A DNA stretch of 64,000 bases from NCBI GenBank assembly GCA_009617715.1, contig VTFK01000190.1, positions 186,001 to 250,000 of the forward strand, written 5' to 3'. The stretch's first letter is position 1. Each line of letters opens with the position of its first letter. A program made the translations under genes and the position numbers. This document shows, in pieces, positions 11,559-25,035 of this stretch. Source of the stretch: Plectrocnemia conspersa. Its lineage: Eukaryota > Arthropoda > Insecta > Trichoptera > Polycentropodidae. Below the pieces are notes generated by a model that did no database searches, was not told where the DNA came from, and saw nothing but the letters and a program-made list of their open reading frames with translations.

Positions 11559-14429
11559 ATTGTAAGCTGTAATTATAGTTCATAATTAATAAAAAAAATT
11601 GTGCTTACCCACTTTGTAACGTATTGGGCTCACTTCGGGTTGCAACCAAATAGACACCGGAAAAACAGTTTATTTTAAAAGCATATATAAATTACCACAT
11701 ATATAAAGAAATGTAGATGCTGCTATCAGGCAGTGGAAGTCAATGGCATTTACAATGTCGTGGAAGTTGGAGAGTCTTTTCTGGCGTATCGATTATTGCG
11801 ATGTGCGCTCGTTATTGCAGTCTTCTGGCTCGTCTCTACTTCTGTGAGAAGTGTCACATATGTTATAAGCTGTTTGAGACAGCTGTAGAGAATCGCAGAT
11901 GAGGATGTTTGCGGGTTAATTGCATCGTTTCTTGGAAACTTTGTTTACTTGGAAACATATTTCCCAGGACTCAAAACGAGATGCTTCGCAAAAAGAAAAG
12001 CCCCCCTTTCCTTTATAAAAAAAACTCTTCCCTCGAAGAACCATTAATATCGTCAAGGAAATATATATATTTTAAAAAGTACAATTCTTGTGTATAAAGA
12101 AAAAATAATGAATCTATAATTATTTTTAAGCCTTTTTTATAAACATCCAATTTTTGGTATATTCTTCTTGAAAATGACACTTTCTCTTTAACATATTTTA
12201 TTACGCGTATAAAAATGGTGTTACCTAAAAAAGAAATAATAATAAAAATATAAATTAAATTAAAAAAAAAATATGAAGAAAACGGGACAAATAGTAATAC
12301 GGGACTGAGTAGTGAAATACGGTGACAGTCCCGTATATACAGGACTAATGGATACCCTACCCAGATGCCACTCGAAGATCATTAACTAAAACGTAGAATA
12401 ACAATAGTATTATGCACAGGGTAGAGCGTATTGTCTATAATGCATTATTTTTAAATAAAGAGTAGTTTTTTAGCTGTACTTACATATGTGTAATTAACGT
12501 CTCGGGACTGACATGTTATTAGGTGGTCCATGCACTATTTTCAATTATTATTACAATTTTTCGGTCACGTGATCTGTATTTTATTGTGTGAAATACAATG
12601 ACAGTATCTTTAAATTATAATAGTATCTGAAATACAATAAATAGTATCTTAAAATTACGCATCGCTATAATACAAAGCAATTTCAAAGCGTTAATTGCGC
12701 CAAAAAGGAAATATTACCACCATATCGCTAGTTCATTGCCCTCGAAATTAAATTCTGGCAGTTGCTGTTATTTTTATGCATGTACGTAGGAAAAAGGGTC
12801 CGTTAGTTTATGACTGTCTGATTTTATGACCAATTTAATGCTATATTTTGTACAATTCAATCGCGCTTTTTTATGATGATTACAACGCGTTATATGCAAT
12901 AATTTTTTTCTACAGATTTTTCAGAGATGTTAAAACACATTAGTACATACTGAATATATTTTCTCTATACGTATTGTTCTTCATTAATTTTAATAGCCAG
13001 CACAGCCAAAGACATCAGTAAAAAAACATATGTTGGCAAGATGATTTTCATTATTTAGGTATGTTTACTATATGTATGCCAAGTCGCGCTCGCTATTTCA
13101 TTTCTAATTCTCAAAAAAATATTGTTGAAGTAATATTATTCTACTAATGAATGAAAATACATCCTTGGCATTTTTTGGCCGAGTGTTTACAGAAGAATTT
13201 GTTTCCAAGCGCTGATTTTCTGCGAATTTAAACTAATCCGACTCTGGAGAGTAAACATCCTCGGGTCCGGATAGCGTGATTTTTGTTTTTGTTTTTTTCC
13301 GGTACGATTAATGGATTTGTTTTGGCACAGAACATCTTCGACCGATTGATGTCGATCTTCGACGCTCGTATTGTAAACTGTAAAACGGGAACAAATCTTG
13401 TACGGCCAAGTGACGCCATTCGAAGGGAAAAGTTCAATGACAGGATTGAGATCAAAGAATTAATAAATTATAAAAAAAAATAGTAATATAATATCCATTA
13501 TTTTTGCATATAAGATAATTTTTTATCACAAAATATATTTTTGGGATGAAAAATAATAAAATACAAGTAAATGTATATTAAAAAAAAAATTTTTTTTTGA
13601 ATGCTAGCCAAATTCTAAGCCATTCTTTTCTATTTCAAACAAAATGTTACTTAAATACGACAAATGACAATTCAGTGTTTTACACTGTATAAAACACGGT
13701 TTATTTATTATTATTATTATTACATAACATCCACAATTTATATGCTTACAGTATAATTATTAGTAATTGAAAATAATGTATTCATATCCCAGTATAGGCA
13801 ATTTTTATGTGGTATAATACTGAATTAATGATGCATTAATAAAGAAACTACTGTACACTAGCATTAAGTATAATATCATACCAGTTGAAAAGACAACTGA
13901 GATTAAATAATTTTTCTATAATATTGCCAATGGTAAATATAATTTATTCGTAATACATATATCATTGGGTAAAATAATATTAGTCGTGTCCTAAATAAAT
14001 TGTTGAATTCTTTAAAATGAGACTGTATATCAACTATCAATACACTATTATGAATAAAATGGTATTTTCTGGTTTTAGGATCGATTTAATGTAACTTTGT
14101 CAGGCAATGAAACACTTGGTGGATCTGTCATGTAAATATTTTTATTGCTCAGGTCTCAGTGTCGGGCGTCGGAGTTGAATGCATTAAATTCTGGATGAAT
14201 CGTAGTAGTATAGAAGTTCGTCGAGTTAGTATTTTAAAGTAGAATGCAAAATACTAGCTTCGAACGCTGTTCGAAGTGAGTATATATAAAGTCCACGAAT
14301 TCTTGCGAACCCTTTTATATGTTTGATGTCGACTAGTGGTAAATCGGTTTATTTCGACCAAATAGACCTTATTACTACGTGCCTTTATATTTTTACATAG
14401 TGGCACTATAATTGAGTATTACCTGGTGG

Positions 14430-14720
14430 CTTTACGGTCCCTTTACGTAAATGAATAAGGACTATATTCTTGGTTGTAAGCATTACAATGCCATATAATT
14501 TCTTGACCGCGCGTTTGAATGAAAACAATTATATTGATCGGACATGACAAGCGATATCGAAATATTGACCGCAATTATTTTAACTTAAGCTGCATCGCTT
14601 TCACAAGGGCCTCAGAAAAAAATAATTTATTAATGCCTTCGACAGTCTGTAATGATTTCTATTTCTGGGTGATCTCGCCTCTTTGTAAAATACAATATCT
14701 TTGTTGAAATGCCACTTTTT
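14430..14720. repeat. Dispersed repeat, copy 1
   Basis: This aligns by eye with 29440-29700. Shared landmarks in the same order are AATGAATAAG/AATGAATGAG, a GCATTACAATG/GCATAACAATG block, TCTTGACCGCGCGTTTGAAT against TCTTAACCACGCGTTTGAAT, and TTTCTATTTCTGGGTGATCTC against TTTCTAATTCTGGGTGTTCTC. No TIR, poly(A) or coding frame identifies the class. Confidence 0.55.
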
Positions 14721-16607
14721 AACATGGAATAATGTATGATTATCTACGGTGCTATACTCTTATTTTTTGTGATTTTCTGATTTATCAGAAAGGTTAAGTA
14801 TTTTTTACTCAACGTACCAATTTACACTTACGGCTATAGAGTTGCTATAAAAATAGTTTTAAGTTCTAAAAATAGTAATAAGCTAGTACTACATTCATAA
14901 AATAATCGGAGTATAGAAATCTTTGAACAAAAAATAAAAATCATTAATAGCATATTTATTACATAAATCGCGAATGACTTTATGTGTGAAACATTGATCT
15001 AGACGTTTATTATATTGATCAGATGTGACTTTTAAAACATTTATTAATTAAATATAAATATTCACGCGTGACTAATGTTTGGTTCGAATCATATTTGTAT
15101 TGCTCCATATACATATATGATTAGATGGCGAAATATTTGTTTATATTTTATTTAGAATACCATGCTGTATAATAAATAATAAACAATAGCTATTACCTTC
15201 TTCGAAGAAATGTATTGCACAACACAATAGAGAGGCGCATAAAGAATAAATGTATTTAAATAATACTTGATTTTTATTGTATTAATCATTATTTTACTTT
15301 CTTTTGAGTCACTGTATAATTTACATGACGATTTTATTGTCAAATTCAGCTGAAATTAATATTCCGCCTTCGGAAGAATCGGCACGCTTTGCCGGGAAAT
15401 GAATCGGTTCCTTTCAACAACTTTCTCAAAAAGGAAACAATTACGCAAAATTAAAGCCTATTGTTATTTTTTATCCTCTGAAAAGCAATCAACTTAACCG
15501 CGTGCGTGTGCTAAAATACATACATATTTTCGCTGAGCAAATGTACAATTTATATACAAACGAAACGATTGTGAATCATCGCGGATGCATTCAAAATGGC
15601 CGATCCGCTTGCGAAATAAATTATATGTCCATCATCAGCATAATCTATTTTATTTGAGATATTGGAAGAAAATAGGTTCGGTCGAATGCAGTCGAACTAA
15701 AATACTTGAATGCGATCCACGTCCTTCTGCTATACTAATTTTATGACTACATAATAGCCGATCACGTTCGCAATTGATTGATACCGAATATAATTCGAAC
15801 ACGTGATGCGTAGTTTTTAAACAGTGGGTTATAAATTTATGTTTATTATTAAAATAATGTATTATTTAGTTTTAATTATACCGTTTTAATTATATGCCAA
15901 AGTTATAAACTAAAATAAAAATAAATAAATGAAGAGCAGTAATAATTTAAGCATACTGTAAGATATGTTGAGGTTAATTAATAATAATTCTAATCTACCA
16001 CAATCAAGATAAAAATATAACGTTAATGATAGTATGTATAGTATTATTTCACGTTAGAGTTGCCATATGTCATTTTTTGCATTTGCTGTGAATTCTTGAC
16101 TATTTGCGAAACACGTTAAAACTTAATTTTAATTTACTTTTCAGGGATGGTAAAATCGTTTAGTAACCATCATAATTGTATATAATAGAGAACTTTAAGT
16201 TACTGTATTTATACCAACCTTGACTAATATGTAGCTTAATTTTAACTTAAATTGCCAAATCATTATGTGAACGATCAATTATACTTATTGTCTAAAGTTT
16301 TAGTACTGTATTTAAATCGTACATAATCATCATTAAAAAACGGTAATAAATCAACCATCTAAATAAATCGCCATAAGAGAACACCACCATAGAGTTTAGA
16401 AAACGTAAACAATGGACGCTTACAAGATCCTTCCAAAGACTTGTGGTCAAACTATATGTCACCACTATACAATATAATTGTACTAATTGAAATGCATGGT
16501 TAAGAGATTCTATGGTATTAACATGCTCAATACAAAAACTTCATTTATTCGTGTTAAAAAACCGTATAGAAACCAGATAATATATGCATTTAAATATAAA
16601 AGGTCCG

Positions 16608-16766
16608 TCAAAGCTGCCAGGATAGATATAAACGAACCTATATACGCATTTGTGGATAGACACCCTGTTTAATACAAACATACATAAATAGGTCAATATT
16701 TCGTAATTCCTCAAAGCTGCTCGCAGGACAGATATAAATGGTTTCGCAAGAACCTATATACATTCA
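16608..16766. repeat. Direct duplication of a ~50-bp block
   Basis: TCAAAGCTGC..CAGGA.AGATATAAA, a variable gap, then GAACCTATATAC.CATT occurs at 16608-16655 and again at 16711-16766, about 103 bp apart and with small indels. It may be a decayed tandem (satellite-like) array or a duplicated regulatory block. Confidence 0.55.
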
Positions 16767-16858
16767 TACCCATTTCCACAGGTTACAATATCTACTCCAA
16801 GATTACGTCATACCTACAACTCTTCTGCCTTTAACGCCGCAAACCATTTATATATCCT

Positions 16859-16875
16859 GTATAATATATATATAT

Positions 16876-16944
<69 letters not shown>

Positions 16945-16976
16945 TTTTATCCATATATATATATATATATTATATG
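16859..16976. repeat. AT dinucleotide microsatellite
   Basis: A long (TA)n run interrupted once by a GCGGTTTTATCC segment. Two copies of the palindrome AAAATACGTATTTT follow, at about 16979 and 17093. Confidence 0.9.
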
Positions 16977-18594
16977 TAAAAATACGTATTTTAGATACGC
17001 GTTTTTGTCTTTCGCTGTTGTTACCGCGCTAAAATTAAAAACCATTAAAGAAATATTTAATAAATTTAACAGCAAATATATATATATATATTAAAATACG
17101 TATTTTAGTACTACTTTATGTATACATTACTAGTCCTATTATCTGATGATTAAAATCTTAAACCATCTTAAATATAGATATTTTATTTAGAAAAAGCGAA
17201 ATTGCCGAAGAGATTTTATTAAAATGTTTTAATTCTAAATATTTATTTCTGAGAGAAAATAACACACAATGTAAACAACAATTTTTAAAAGATTTGGACG
17301 CTTAATGAAAGGTCAACAAGCGATGTTTGTGAAAATAAAAATGATGACTCTCGTTTTCGTGAAATGACAAAGCAAACACGAAATAAAAGCATTAAAATCC
17401 TGCACGACACTGTGTTGAATCATAAAAAAAATCAAAATACCATAAAAAGATAAGGAAATTTTGCAAAGAATGCAATATTTTTTAGCGAGCTGCATCAAAC
17501 AGCGCACGTATATGGTTTCAAACAACATCCATAATATGTTATTGCGACATATAAAAAATATACAAGGTTAATAAAATAAAGAAACAAGCAAGAATAGAAT
17601 AGATTCGCAGCAGAATATAATTAGTTTTATTAAAAATAAAAGATGTTCTACAAATATTGGATCGGTTTATTTATGATACAGGTGGGTGTCATTGTTTGGA
17701 TGCTTTTGGAAAGCTTATCGTGTAAGGCATAAAATTGAAAAAAAAAACATAATCGTTGTAAACAGATTATCTTGTTGTTTTTTAATCAATAATCTGATCC
17801 TTTCACGCGTTTTCTAATTATGTACAGCACATAAAAACTTTCATTTGCACCGATGCTATGTTCAACCCACGTTTGTTTAAAATGACTGTCAGGTTTTGCT
17901 TATGTTTTATTACTAATCAAAATTTAATGAAAATCAATCTTGAACACATCGTTATGTTTATGGGTATCCTAAAAATGATATATTGTGACAATTTTAGTCG
18001 CTTACTCATATTAAGCTTGATTACTGTTTTAAATGTTTCAGTCTTAAACAAGTTTTAAGATATTTTATTTTTTATTTAATTTAATTTGATTTGATAACCA
18101 TACGAGTATATATTGTTCTATTTAAATTTTATTAAATAATTGCTCAATATATGGATTTTTGGAAAGTTGTATTAAGTCAGCTTAGTCATGTAAATATTAT
18201 GAATGTCATATTGTTATAATCATTAACCATAACGAATCATTTGTAGACAAGTTTAGATTCGTATTTACCCACGCTTTCAGTATAATTTTTTTTAATTTAC
18301 TTTTCAGTGCTCATAATCGGCATAGAAAAAATCAGAGAAAGTTAAGAACGATTGAAATATAATTTTTCTTTATTTTGCCAAGTCATTAGTCGTAAATTTG
18401 GTGAGAAAGTAATTATGGGAGTTATTTGCTCATCATACATTTATACTTTTTAATCTGTATATAATATATATGTACATATAAAATGTTCTGAAAATCTATG
18501 CATTATTTATAATAAATACATAATTTATTTTTTCATTAAAGTTAGTGCAATATTATTGAATTGATATTATTAATAAGTTTGTTTATTATTTATT

Positions 18595-18935
18595 GCAAAT
18601 ATTCCATTGCAACATGACAGGCGTTAGCTTAATGCGTTACAACAAAGTAAACACAATCAATGACAAAGTAGTTAGTGAGACACCAGACTGAAAATCAGTC
18701 TGTAGATCAGTGACTGGTATTTTATTAAATATAATATTATATAAACTATGATTACAGCTTACAATAAATATGTCACAAAATACAATTTAATTTTAATTCA
18801 CGATATTTATTCGTGAAATTAGAGAAATCTTAGAAAACCAAATCTGTGATAATCGATAAGAATTATAATTCACGATAGAAATTAAATAAACACTAAGGTC
18901 CATATGAAATTCAGGACTGATCACAGATTTAAGTA
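18595..18935 (-). mobile_element. tRNA-derived SINE, head-truncated copy
   Basis: It shares the left block CATTGCAACATGACAGGCGT, the AATCAGTCTGTAGATCAGTGAC block, GATTACAGCTTACAAT and GATAATCGATAAGAATT with the other copies. At the right end the B box and tRNA-like head are degraded or lost. Confidence 0.65.
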
Positions 18936-20515
18936 TCATATAAAATAAAAATGCTTTTTACATATTATATTTCATTGAATACATTTATGATATTAATAAA
19001 TAATTACAAAAAATGCATAGATATTTAATTGATAACATTTGAAACATGATACTGTTTACTGGTTTAACTTAGTAATAATATATTTTGACAGCTAAGTTTC
19101 CGACATATTTACATACAATCACTTTGTATATTGGATAGCAATAAAGCGATTAATAGCTAATAAAATTTGTCATAACTCCGAGAATAGGCGGATCGATTTA
19201 TGCATTTATTATTATATTATGCATAGAATAATTGATAGTTCCGCCTCAAATGAATCATTATTTTTTTCATAATATGTTCCTACACACATACAATGTTAAA
19301 ATATTCATTAATGGTTTATTTTTACCACAATATTCATATTGTCACGTTGCACATTTTAATCAATATATTAGGCGCATAATTAAAAAGTATACATACTTAA
19401 GCCAGGAATATTAGAATATATGAAATAATTTGACCGTGTTGTTAGAAGTAAAAGAGATTTTTAGGATTGGAAAAGCTTCATGGCTTCAGTTGAGTCAACT
19501 GATAACAGTACTGGAACCTCGACAACATGGGTGGCCAATGCATCGATTGCGATCGACCAGTCGACCGCGAAACTATTTGGGATCGTTCACATTTTAGTAT
19601 GATATATATCTATCTCGCGATAAAACTTTTGTCTAAACAAAATAATGGTTTATAAAAAAATTATAAAGCATTGGAATTGAATCGTCACATAAACTAGAAT
19701 AAGATTTATTAATCATATTGGTATGAAGCAACATTATATACATCAATAATTTCAGTATCAAATCGCCCGCAGGAAATAAATAAATAAATATGGCCAACAA
19801 TGCTCTATGACAGCTCTCTACTACAATACTTCAAGAGTCTTTATAAAAAGAGGGAATAGCATCAACACTGGACACAATCTACAACTATAAAAAGCAGAAA
19901 CTTGAAGATGCTAAAGCTTATGAACATACAAAACTGTATATAGAGTAAATTTCCTTCTATTGAGGGTTCAATACCTATTAATTTATTTCCTATAGGATGC
20001 TATGGGTGATCTAGTTTTGTACATTAATTGATTTGTGAAATTAAATTTCGTTGCTAAATCAACGAAGAGTAACGTAAAAGAAATCTGACGTAATTAAGAA
20101 ACCGAAACGTGCTAATTCTGACACGATCTGTTTGTTATAATAACACAATATACATGCAAAGATATAATATATTATTATATTATTCTTAATTAAAAATGGC
20201 AAAAACATATTCTTTTAAATGTTTTAGAAAAACATAGCAGAATATAAAATAACATAATTTAGTTATTATAACACAATCAAATTTTATTTTTTATGATCTG
20301 CCACTAATGCTATGTTTGATGCCAATTTCATAAAAAAAAAAAAAAAAAATAACCGCGTTGTTGAAAAATTAGTCACATAATTCAGGGCCAGCCAATATTT
20401 TTTTTAATACATTCTTACAATTTGTGAAATATATAGATACTACTATATAAATAAATATGTGTTGTTCGTACCGTGGCGTTACGTAATAAATCTTTAAATC
20501 ACCTCGATTTTCGGA

Positions 20516-20740
20516 TCAAATTCTTGGCGATTCAAGGTAACTGCTTAGCTGAACTAGATCTGACGATTGAAGAAGAAGTGACGTAGAAGGTTTCGCCTGG
20601 GTCGATATGGCGTAAGCTTCGCTGGTTTCAAGTTTGGCGTCGAAATATCGTGCATTCCATGTCGAAGACGAAGTGAGAAGAGATTTATGAGAAAGGGAAG
20701 AGATCAACGATCCTGATTTCACCCGACTCCTCGACGAATC
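20516..20740 (-). other. Possible terminal exon of an unidentified minus-strand gene
   Basis: On the minus strand a good acceptor (CTTTCCATTCCAG) is followed by an open frame with coding-like GC content: DSSRSRVKSGSLISSLSHKS, a Ser-rich middle, ending SSYLESPRI and a stop at 20516. It is clearly GC-richer than its flanks. I do not recognise the product and found no upstream partner exon, so it may be an exon of an unlisted gene, a pseudogene piece or an accident. Confidence 0.3.
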
Positions 20741-21179
20741 TGGAATGGAAAGTGAAATTTCTGTATTTATTTGACACATATATTATTCGGCATGTTTACA
20801 CGCCCCGTGTTTACAACAATCTCAATGCGCGACCATTTAAAACTCATTAAGAAAAATTGTAGTTTATAAGAAATATCTTAATTTGTTGTTATTACTCGTC
20901 ACATAGGATGTACTTTATAAGTGAAAGTATTGTCTTCTAAGTCATTCTTATTTTCTTAACATTTGCACTCAAATGGCATTCACACATATTTTCGACCCTA
21001 AGATAACTCAATGTATCAGATAGTATTTTCGCCATCTCAGACACCATAAAATATATATTTAACTAACAAAAAATTATCACCGAAATCTGGTAAATTTTAA
21101 TATGTAGGCGTGAGTTAATAATAAGTAAAGAAAATACCGCTACATTCTCATCAAATAAAATTGTTGACGATCTCTTTCA

Positions 21180-21620
21180 ACGTCGACCGACTTTACATGT
21201 GAGAATTCGTCGCATATTTCGCGTGACGTTAATCGGGTCGACCGCGAAAATTTAATTAGATCTTTCCAAGCGATCTATTTTGACGCCCCTCGGGCACTTA
21301 TTATCTTCGCTTTTTAGTAATAATTTATTGAACGTTGTTGTCGGTCGAAAAGAAAAACTTTGGCGACCTTTCCGTTTCAGTCGGTGTCCGCGCATTGCCG
21401 TCTCCGGTGCTTTCGGCCGGAAGTCGTCCCATTATGGCAGGGGAAGTCGTCCCAAAACGGCCGCGAGTATGACCGCCATGACAAACGGGTATCGATCAGT
21501 CGATGATGAGGAGGCGTCGATTAAAGATTGTGTCTGGCGATCTATACAGGGAATTTCAGTAAAAATCAGTGAAAACACATTGAAAATTAAAAGTGATTGA
21601 GTGGACAGTGTTTGTTGTGA
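21180..21620 (+). promoter_or_regulatory. CpG-rich promoter-like island, candidate kinase leader exon
   Basis: A 400-bp GC/CpG-rich island (CGACCGCGAAAA, CGGCCGGAAGTCG and similar) in AT-rich DNA, followed by a run typical of insect leaders (repeated CAGTGAAAA/AAAGTGA-type words, 21555-21620). It lies 3.4 kb upstream of the kinase first coding exon and in the same direction. An open frame crosses it (21280-21600) but its composition and lack of domains argue for a leader rather than a protein. No strong donor was found. Confidence 0.35.
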
Positions 21621-22017
21621 AGTGAAAATTATGTGCGAATATGTTATTGCTACATTAAAATAATAATGATTTTTTTATTAAGAAACTCTATCTTTATATC
21701 ATTATCATTAATTGATCAATCTAGGAGTATATATTTGATTAATCAAAGAACTGGGAAAGAATATTTAAACAAATATGAAAATATATTATTACATAAAATA
21801 AATGTCAGATGTTATATCATAAATCAAAATTGAATAAGTATATTTTAAAGTACACTGAAAGATTGATAATTGGTGTAAATTTACAGATTAATTGAAAGTT
21901 TCCAATAGTTATTACCATAAAAATATAATATAATAAGTGAAGGCTTGAAGTCAAGAATAAATGAACTGTATTTTTTTATATAAATTATTTTTATATATAT
22001 ATAAATTATACTATGAG

Positions 22018-22259
22018 CAGTGGCGTAGCTATGGGGGGGGGGGGGGTGGCCCGCCCCGAGTGGCACTTGCTTGGGGGCGGCATATTCGCGATGGGATCGT
22101 CTAGTGTGGTTCTTAACCCTGAATTCACTAAAACATATATAAATCAACGAATAACAAAAGCTTAATAATAACCAATTTATTATTTTAAGAAATACTGATT
22201 TTATGACAATGCAAAAAATGTATGGGGGGAGGGCGGCACATACCCTAGCTACGCCACTG
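22018..22259. mobile_element. hAT-type MITE with 8-bp target duplication, second copy
   Basis: A 242-bp element with ends CAGTGGCGTAGCTATGGG and CCCTAGCTACGCCACTG, flanked by an exact ACTATGAG duplication (22010-22017 and 22260-22267). It is the same family as 11300-11558: shared GGCACTTGCTTGGGGG, GCATATTCGCGATGGG and TGGTTCTTAACCCTGAAT blocks. The copies differ by small indels and by the length of the left G-run. Confidence 0.9.
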
Positions 22260-22267
22260 ACTATGAG

Positions 22268-24919
22268 TTTCGCATGTTACTTCAAGTGGACACTAGCATC
22301 GCACGAGAATTTTTAAAATATATAGAACCAGCAAATAAAGAACACGTTAACTGCACTTAACTGCAAACATGTATGAAAGCGCAACCGAAAAACACGAGTA
22401 GAATATTTAAGCTTATGTCATGTATTCCCTTTATAAAAATATCGTTAGCTTTTTCTAATAAATATTATATTTTAAATAAGAAATATTGCTAAGGCCGTTT
22501 ACTACCATTGTTTTAGAATTAACTACATTTTTCTTGACAAAAATAAAAAATTGAACATTAAAGATATTAATATATGATATAAAATTAAGTTTATTCATAT
22601 ATTTTTACCACAGAACTTTGTATTTGTATAATCAGCTATAAAAAATACAGATAAATTTACAAATATCTATTTATATGGCAGTTAACATGTTCTTGCCTAA
22701 AGTCTTAAAATATTATTATTGTGTTTTATAAACTAGAATCTTCAAATATTAATATTGTATTATATACATAATATAAAGAAATCTATGAACTAGACCGTTT
22801 AAAATTCCACAAATATATACATAAATTTAGACATCAATAAAAATATTAAAATTATTTTTGAATACATAAAGCCAAGCTTTATCCATTATTTTATTCGCAA
22901 CTGACTTCATGCATTATACTATATTATATGTATATTAGAAATCAATCGGTTACAGATAATCATTGAAATCATTCCAATTCCAATAACTATCGATTTGTAG
23001 TATTTCATTTAAGAGTGCGATAATTTTAGATAATTAGTAAAATTTGGCTTCGTAGTAGATTTTTTTATATTCCATTCATAAATTATCATTCGAGGTTTTT
23101 TTGACAGCACATAACAATTATTCTGATATTTGACTCATAATATTTTCTCGCTTTTTGTGATCTACGAACATGTGATCTGTATACAATTGAGTTTTGACCG
23201 TAAAAATATACTTCTAAACTAAATTCAAAATAACCGAATATAAATAAAGAATATGAAAAAATAATAACTTTAAATACGTGTTTTATTACGAAATTATAAT
23301 AAATATGAAAAAAAGTGATTTTTGATTTATAATTACATTTTATATGATTTCCTTTTAATGTTAATTTTAGAACAAACTGAGATATATAATATTTGAGAAT
23401 TTGCCTTTTTCAATTCAACAGTTGGTAGTTGTGATTAAAAAAAATGTTACCGAATATTTTTTTTGCTAATGCTCAAAGTTTTTGAGTTTTATAATAGATA
23501 TCTTAAATAATTAACACTCAAATTTAATTGTAGTGGAGAGAGTAAATCCAAATCATTAGATATTAAATACACAGTATTAAAAATTATTTATAGGCATATA
23601 AATGTTTGCCTTATAATATTATTTTCCTACTTTTCATACACATTTTATATAATGTGTTTTTTATTGATAGCATTTAAGCAATTGCTAAATTCGAAAATAT
23701 GAACAACAAATAAGTACATATACCAAAATGATGTAGTTATGCGTCATTTATATCACATTACGATTGCACATAACACTATGAAATACGCCCATGACAAACT
23801 GCTATAAAATATTAATTCATATCAATTACAATATAATTATTGACTTGTTCAAAAACCTATTACGTGCACGTATTATATTCCGTTGCCACGAGAATGCCAA
23901 TTATTGTCGTTCTAATTCGACGTTGCACTATTTGGGCAGCCGTTCCTAATGCGTTCGCATTACCATAAATAGCTACAACACCAATTAACTCGATGCGCCA
24001 AAATATACGAACATTAATTTAATTTTATCGATTTATCAAAAATTTTAAAACGAGTCATGGTCGCAAAAGTTACTGTTGTGATTTTTATGAACGATGGACT
24101 CCATTTTGCATTTTTTGACAGATTCACTGTGATGTTGCCGCTCTTCATTTTGAATTATGAGAAACGGCTATGATATATTGGATTTTTTAGGAAAATTCGT
24201 AGCAAATTAACATTATTCGACGCGCATTTTTGCACACATTTGGAACGCGGCCATAAATAAAAATCGACGCGATAGACAAGACGTCCATAAAATTGTATTT
24301 TTGTACACGACGCGCGAAAATACGTGCATACTTCTCCAAGTCATAATTTTTCATTCATTCATCTGACAATGTTCTTATATTTGTTGATAAAAATATCTGA
24401 TAAGTTGGCTATTATGGGAAATAGGGTACATACAATAAGGGCTGATTTACACGCTGCCAGTTGGAAGTTGACTGGCATTCCAATCCACTAGCGCCTTACC
24501 ATTTACAGTACCAGCAACTGAATTATTATTGCGAAAAGCGCCACTCACCTTACGCTAGTACGGTAATGTGGTGGAAGGGGGAGCTGGCATGCCAGTAAAA
24601 CAAAAATATTTGTTCTGCTGGGGCTGCCAGCTGCAATGCACACGTATAATGTATTCATTTTGACAAATGTGGCCATAACATATTAACAATCGACCATTAA
24701 CAATTATCACAATTAAATAAATTGTACTTCGCCAAGCAATGAAATCATCAAAATTATATCCTTTGTTTATAGCTTACAATGACAATGGTGATAATATCAT
24801 TTTCTTTGTCAATGATACGGAGGAAATGAATTCGGAAATTCTATGAATGCATTGAATGTTTAATAATCAATGATAACTAGCATGTAAAGCAATCCGCTTG
24901 ATAATCTCAAATTTCTTAG
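22268..24919. other. AT-rich non-coding DNA upstream of the kinase
   Basis: No exon or RNA gene could be supported. Around 23870-24320 the DNA is more complex and contains CCATAAA three times (about 23974, 24252 and 24286). Around 24440-24660 there is an imperfect inverted pattern of CTGCCAG/CTGGCA words starting AAGGGCTGATTTACACG, possibly a decayed transposon. Confidence 0.45.
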
Positions 24920-25035
24920 ATTATGACGAGTTAATCGACGAGCGGAAATCATTTTATCGCTGAGTGAAATTTGCACCGGTTGTTCGAGTAGAAGATCATG
25001 TGAATTAAATATACGTTGTTTGCAACTATTCGAGC

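Larger units (their letters stand above)
9391..21179. other. Large non-coding region (intergenic, or kinase intron 1 if the 9.38-kb exon is real)
   Basis: Roughly 11.8 kb of AT-rich DNA with no convincing gene. It contains SINE copies (10151-10520 and 18595-18935), a possible second SINE (11165-11291), a hAT MITE (11300-11558), a dispersed repeat (14430-14720), a duplicated block (16608-16766), an AT microsatellite (16859-16976) and a possible minus-strand terminal exon (20516-20740). A GC-shifted patch at 13220-13450 is open in both directions but has no recognisable product. Confidence 0.5.

Noticed and set aside
13228..13483. Overlapping 66- and 75-codon frames
   Set aside because: Neither strand gives a recognised product and no exon boundaries fit a neighbouring gene.
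20331..20351. Poly(A) run as a retroposed tail
   Set aside because: No element body or target duplication could be found next to it.
21280..21600. 106-codon open frame in the CpG island
   Set aside because: Composition follows the GC content, the 3' part reads like an insect leader (AAAATCAGTGAAAAC), and no domain is seen; kept only as a promoter/leader candidate.
22346..22684. TTAACTGC ... GCAGTTAA as another TTAA MITE
   Set aside because: Only eight matching bases at each end, which is within chance for this composition.
24440..24660. CTGCCAG/CTGGCA inverted pattern as a complete transposon
   Set aside because: The arms match too poorly and no target duplication is visible; mentioned only as possible debris.
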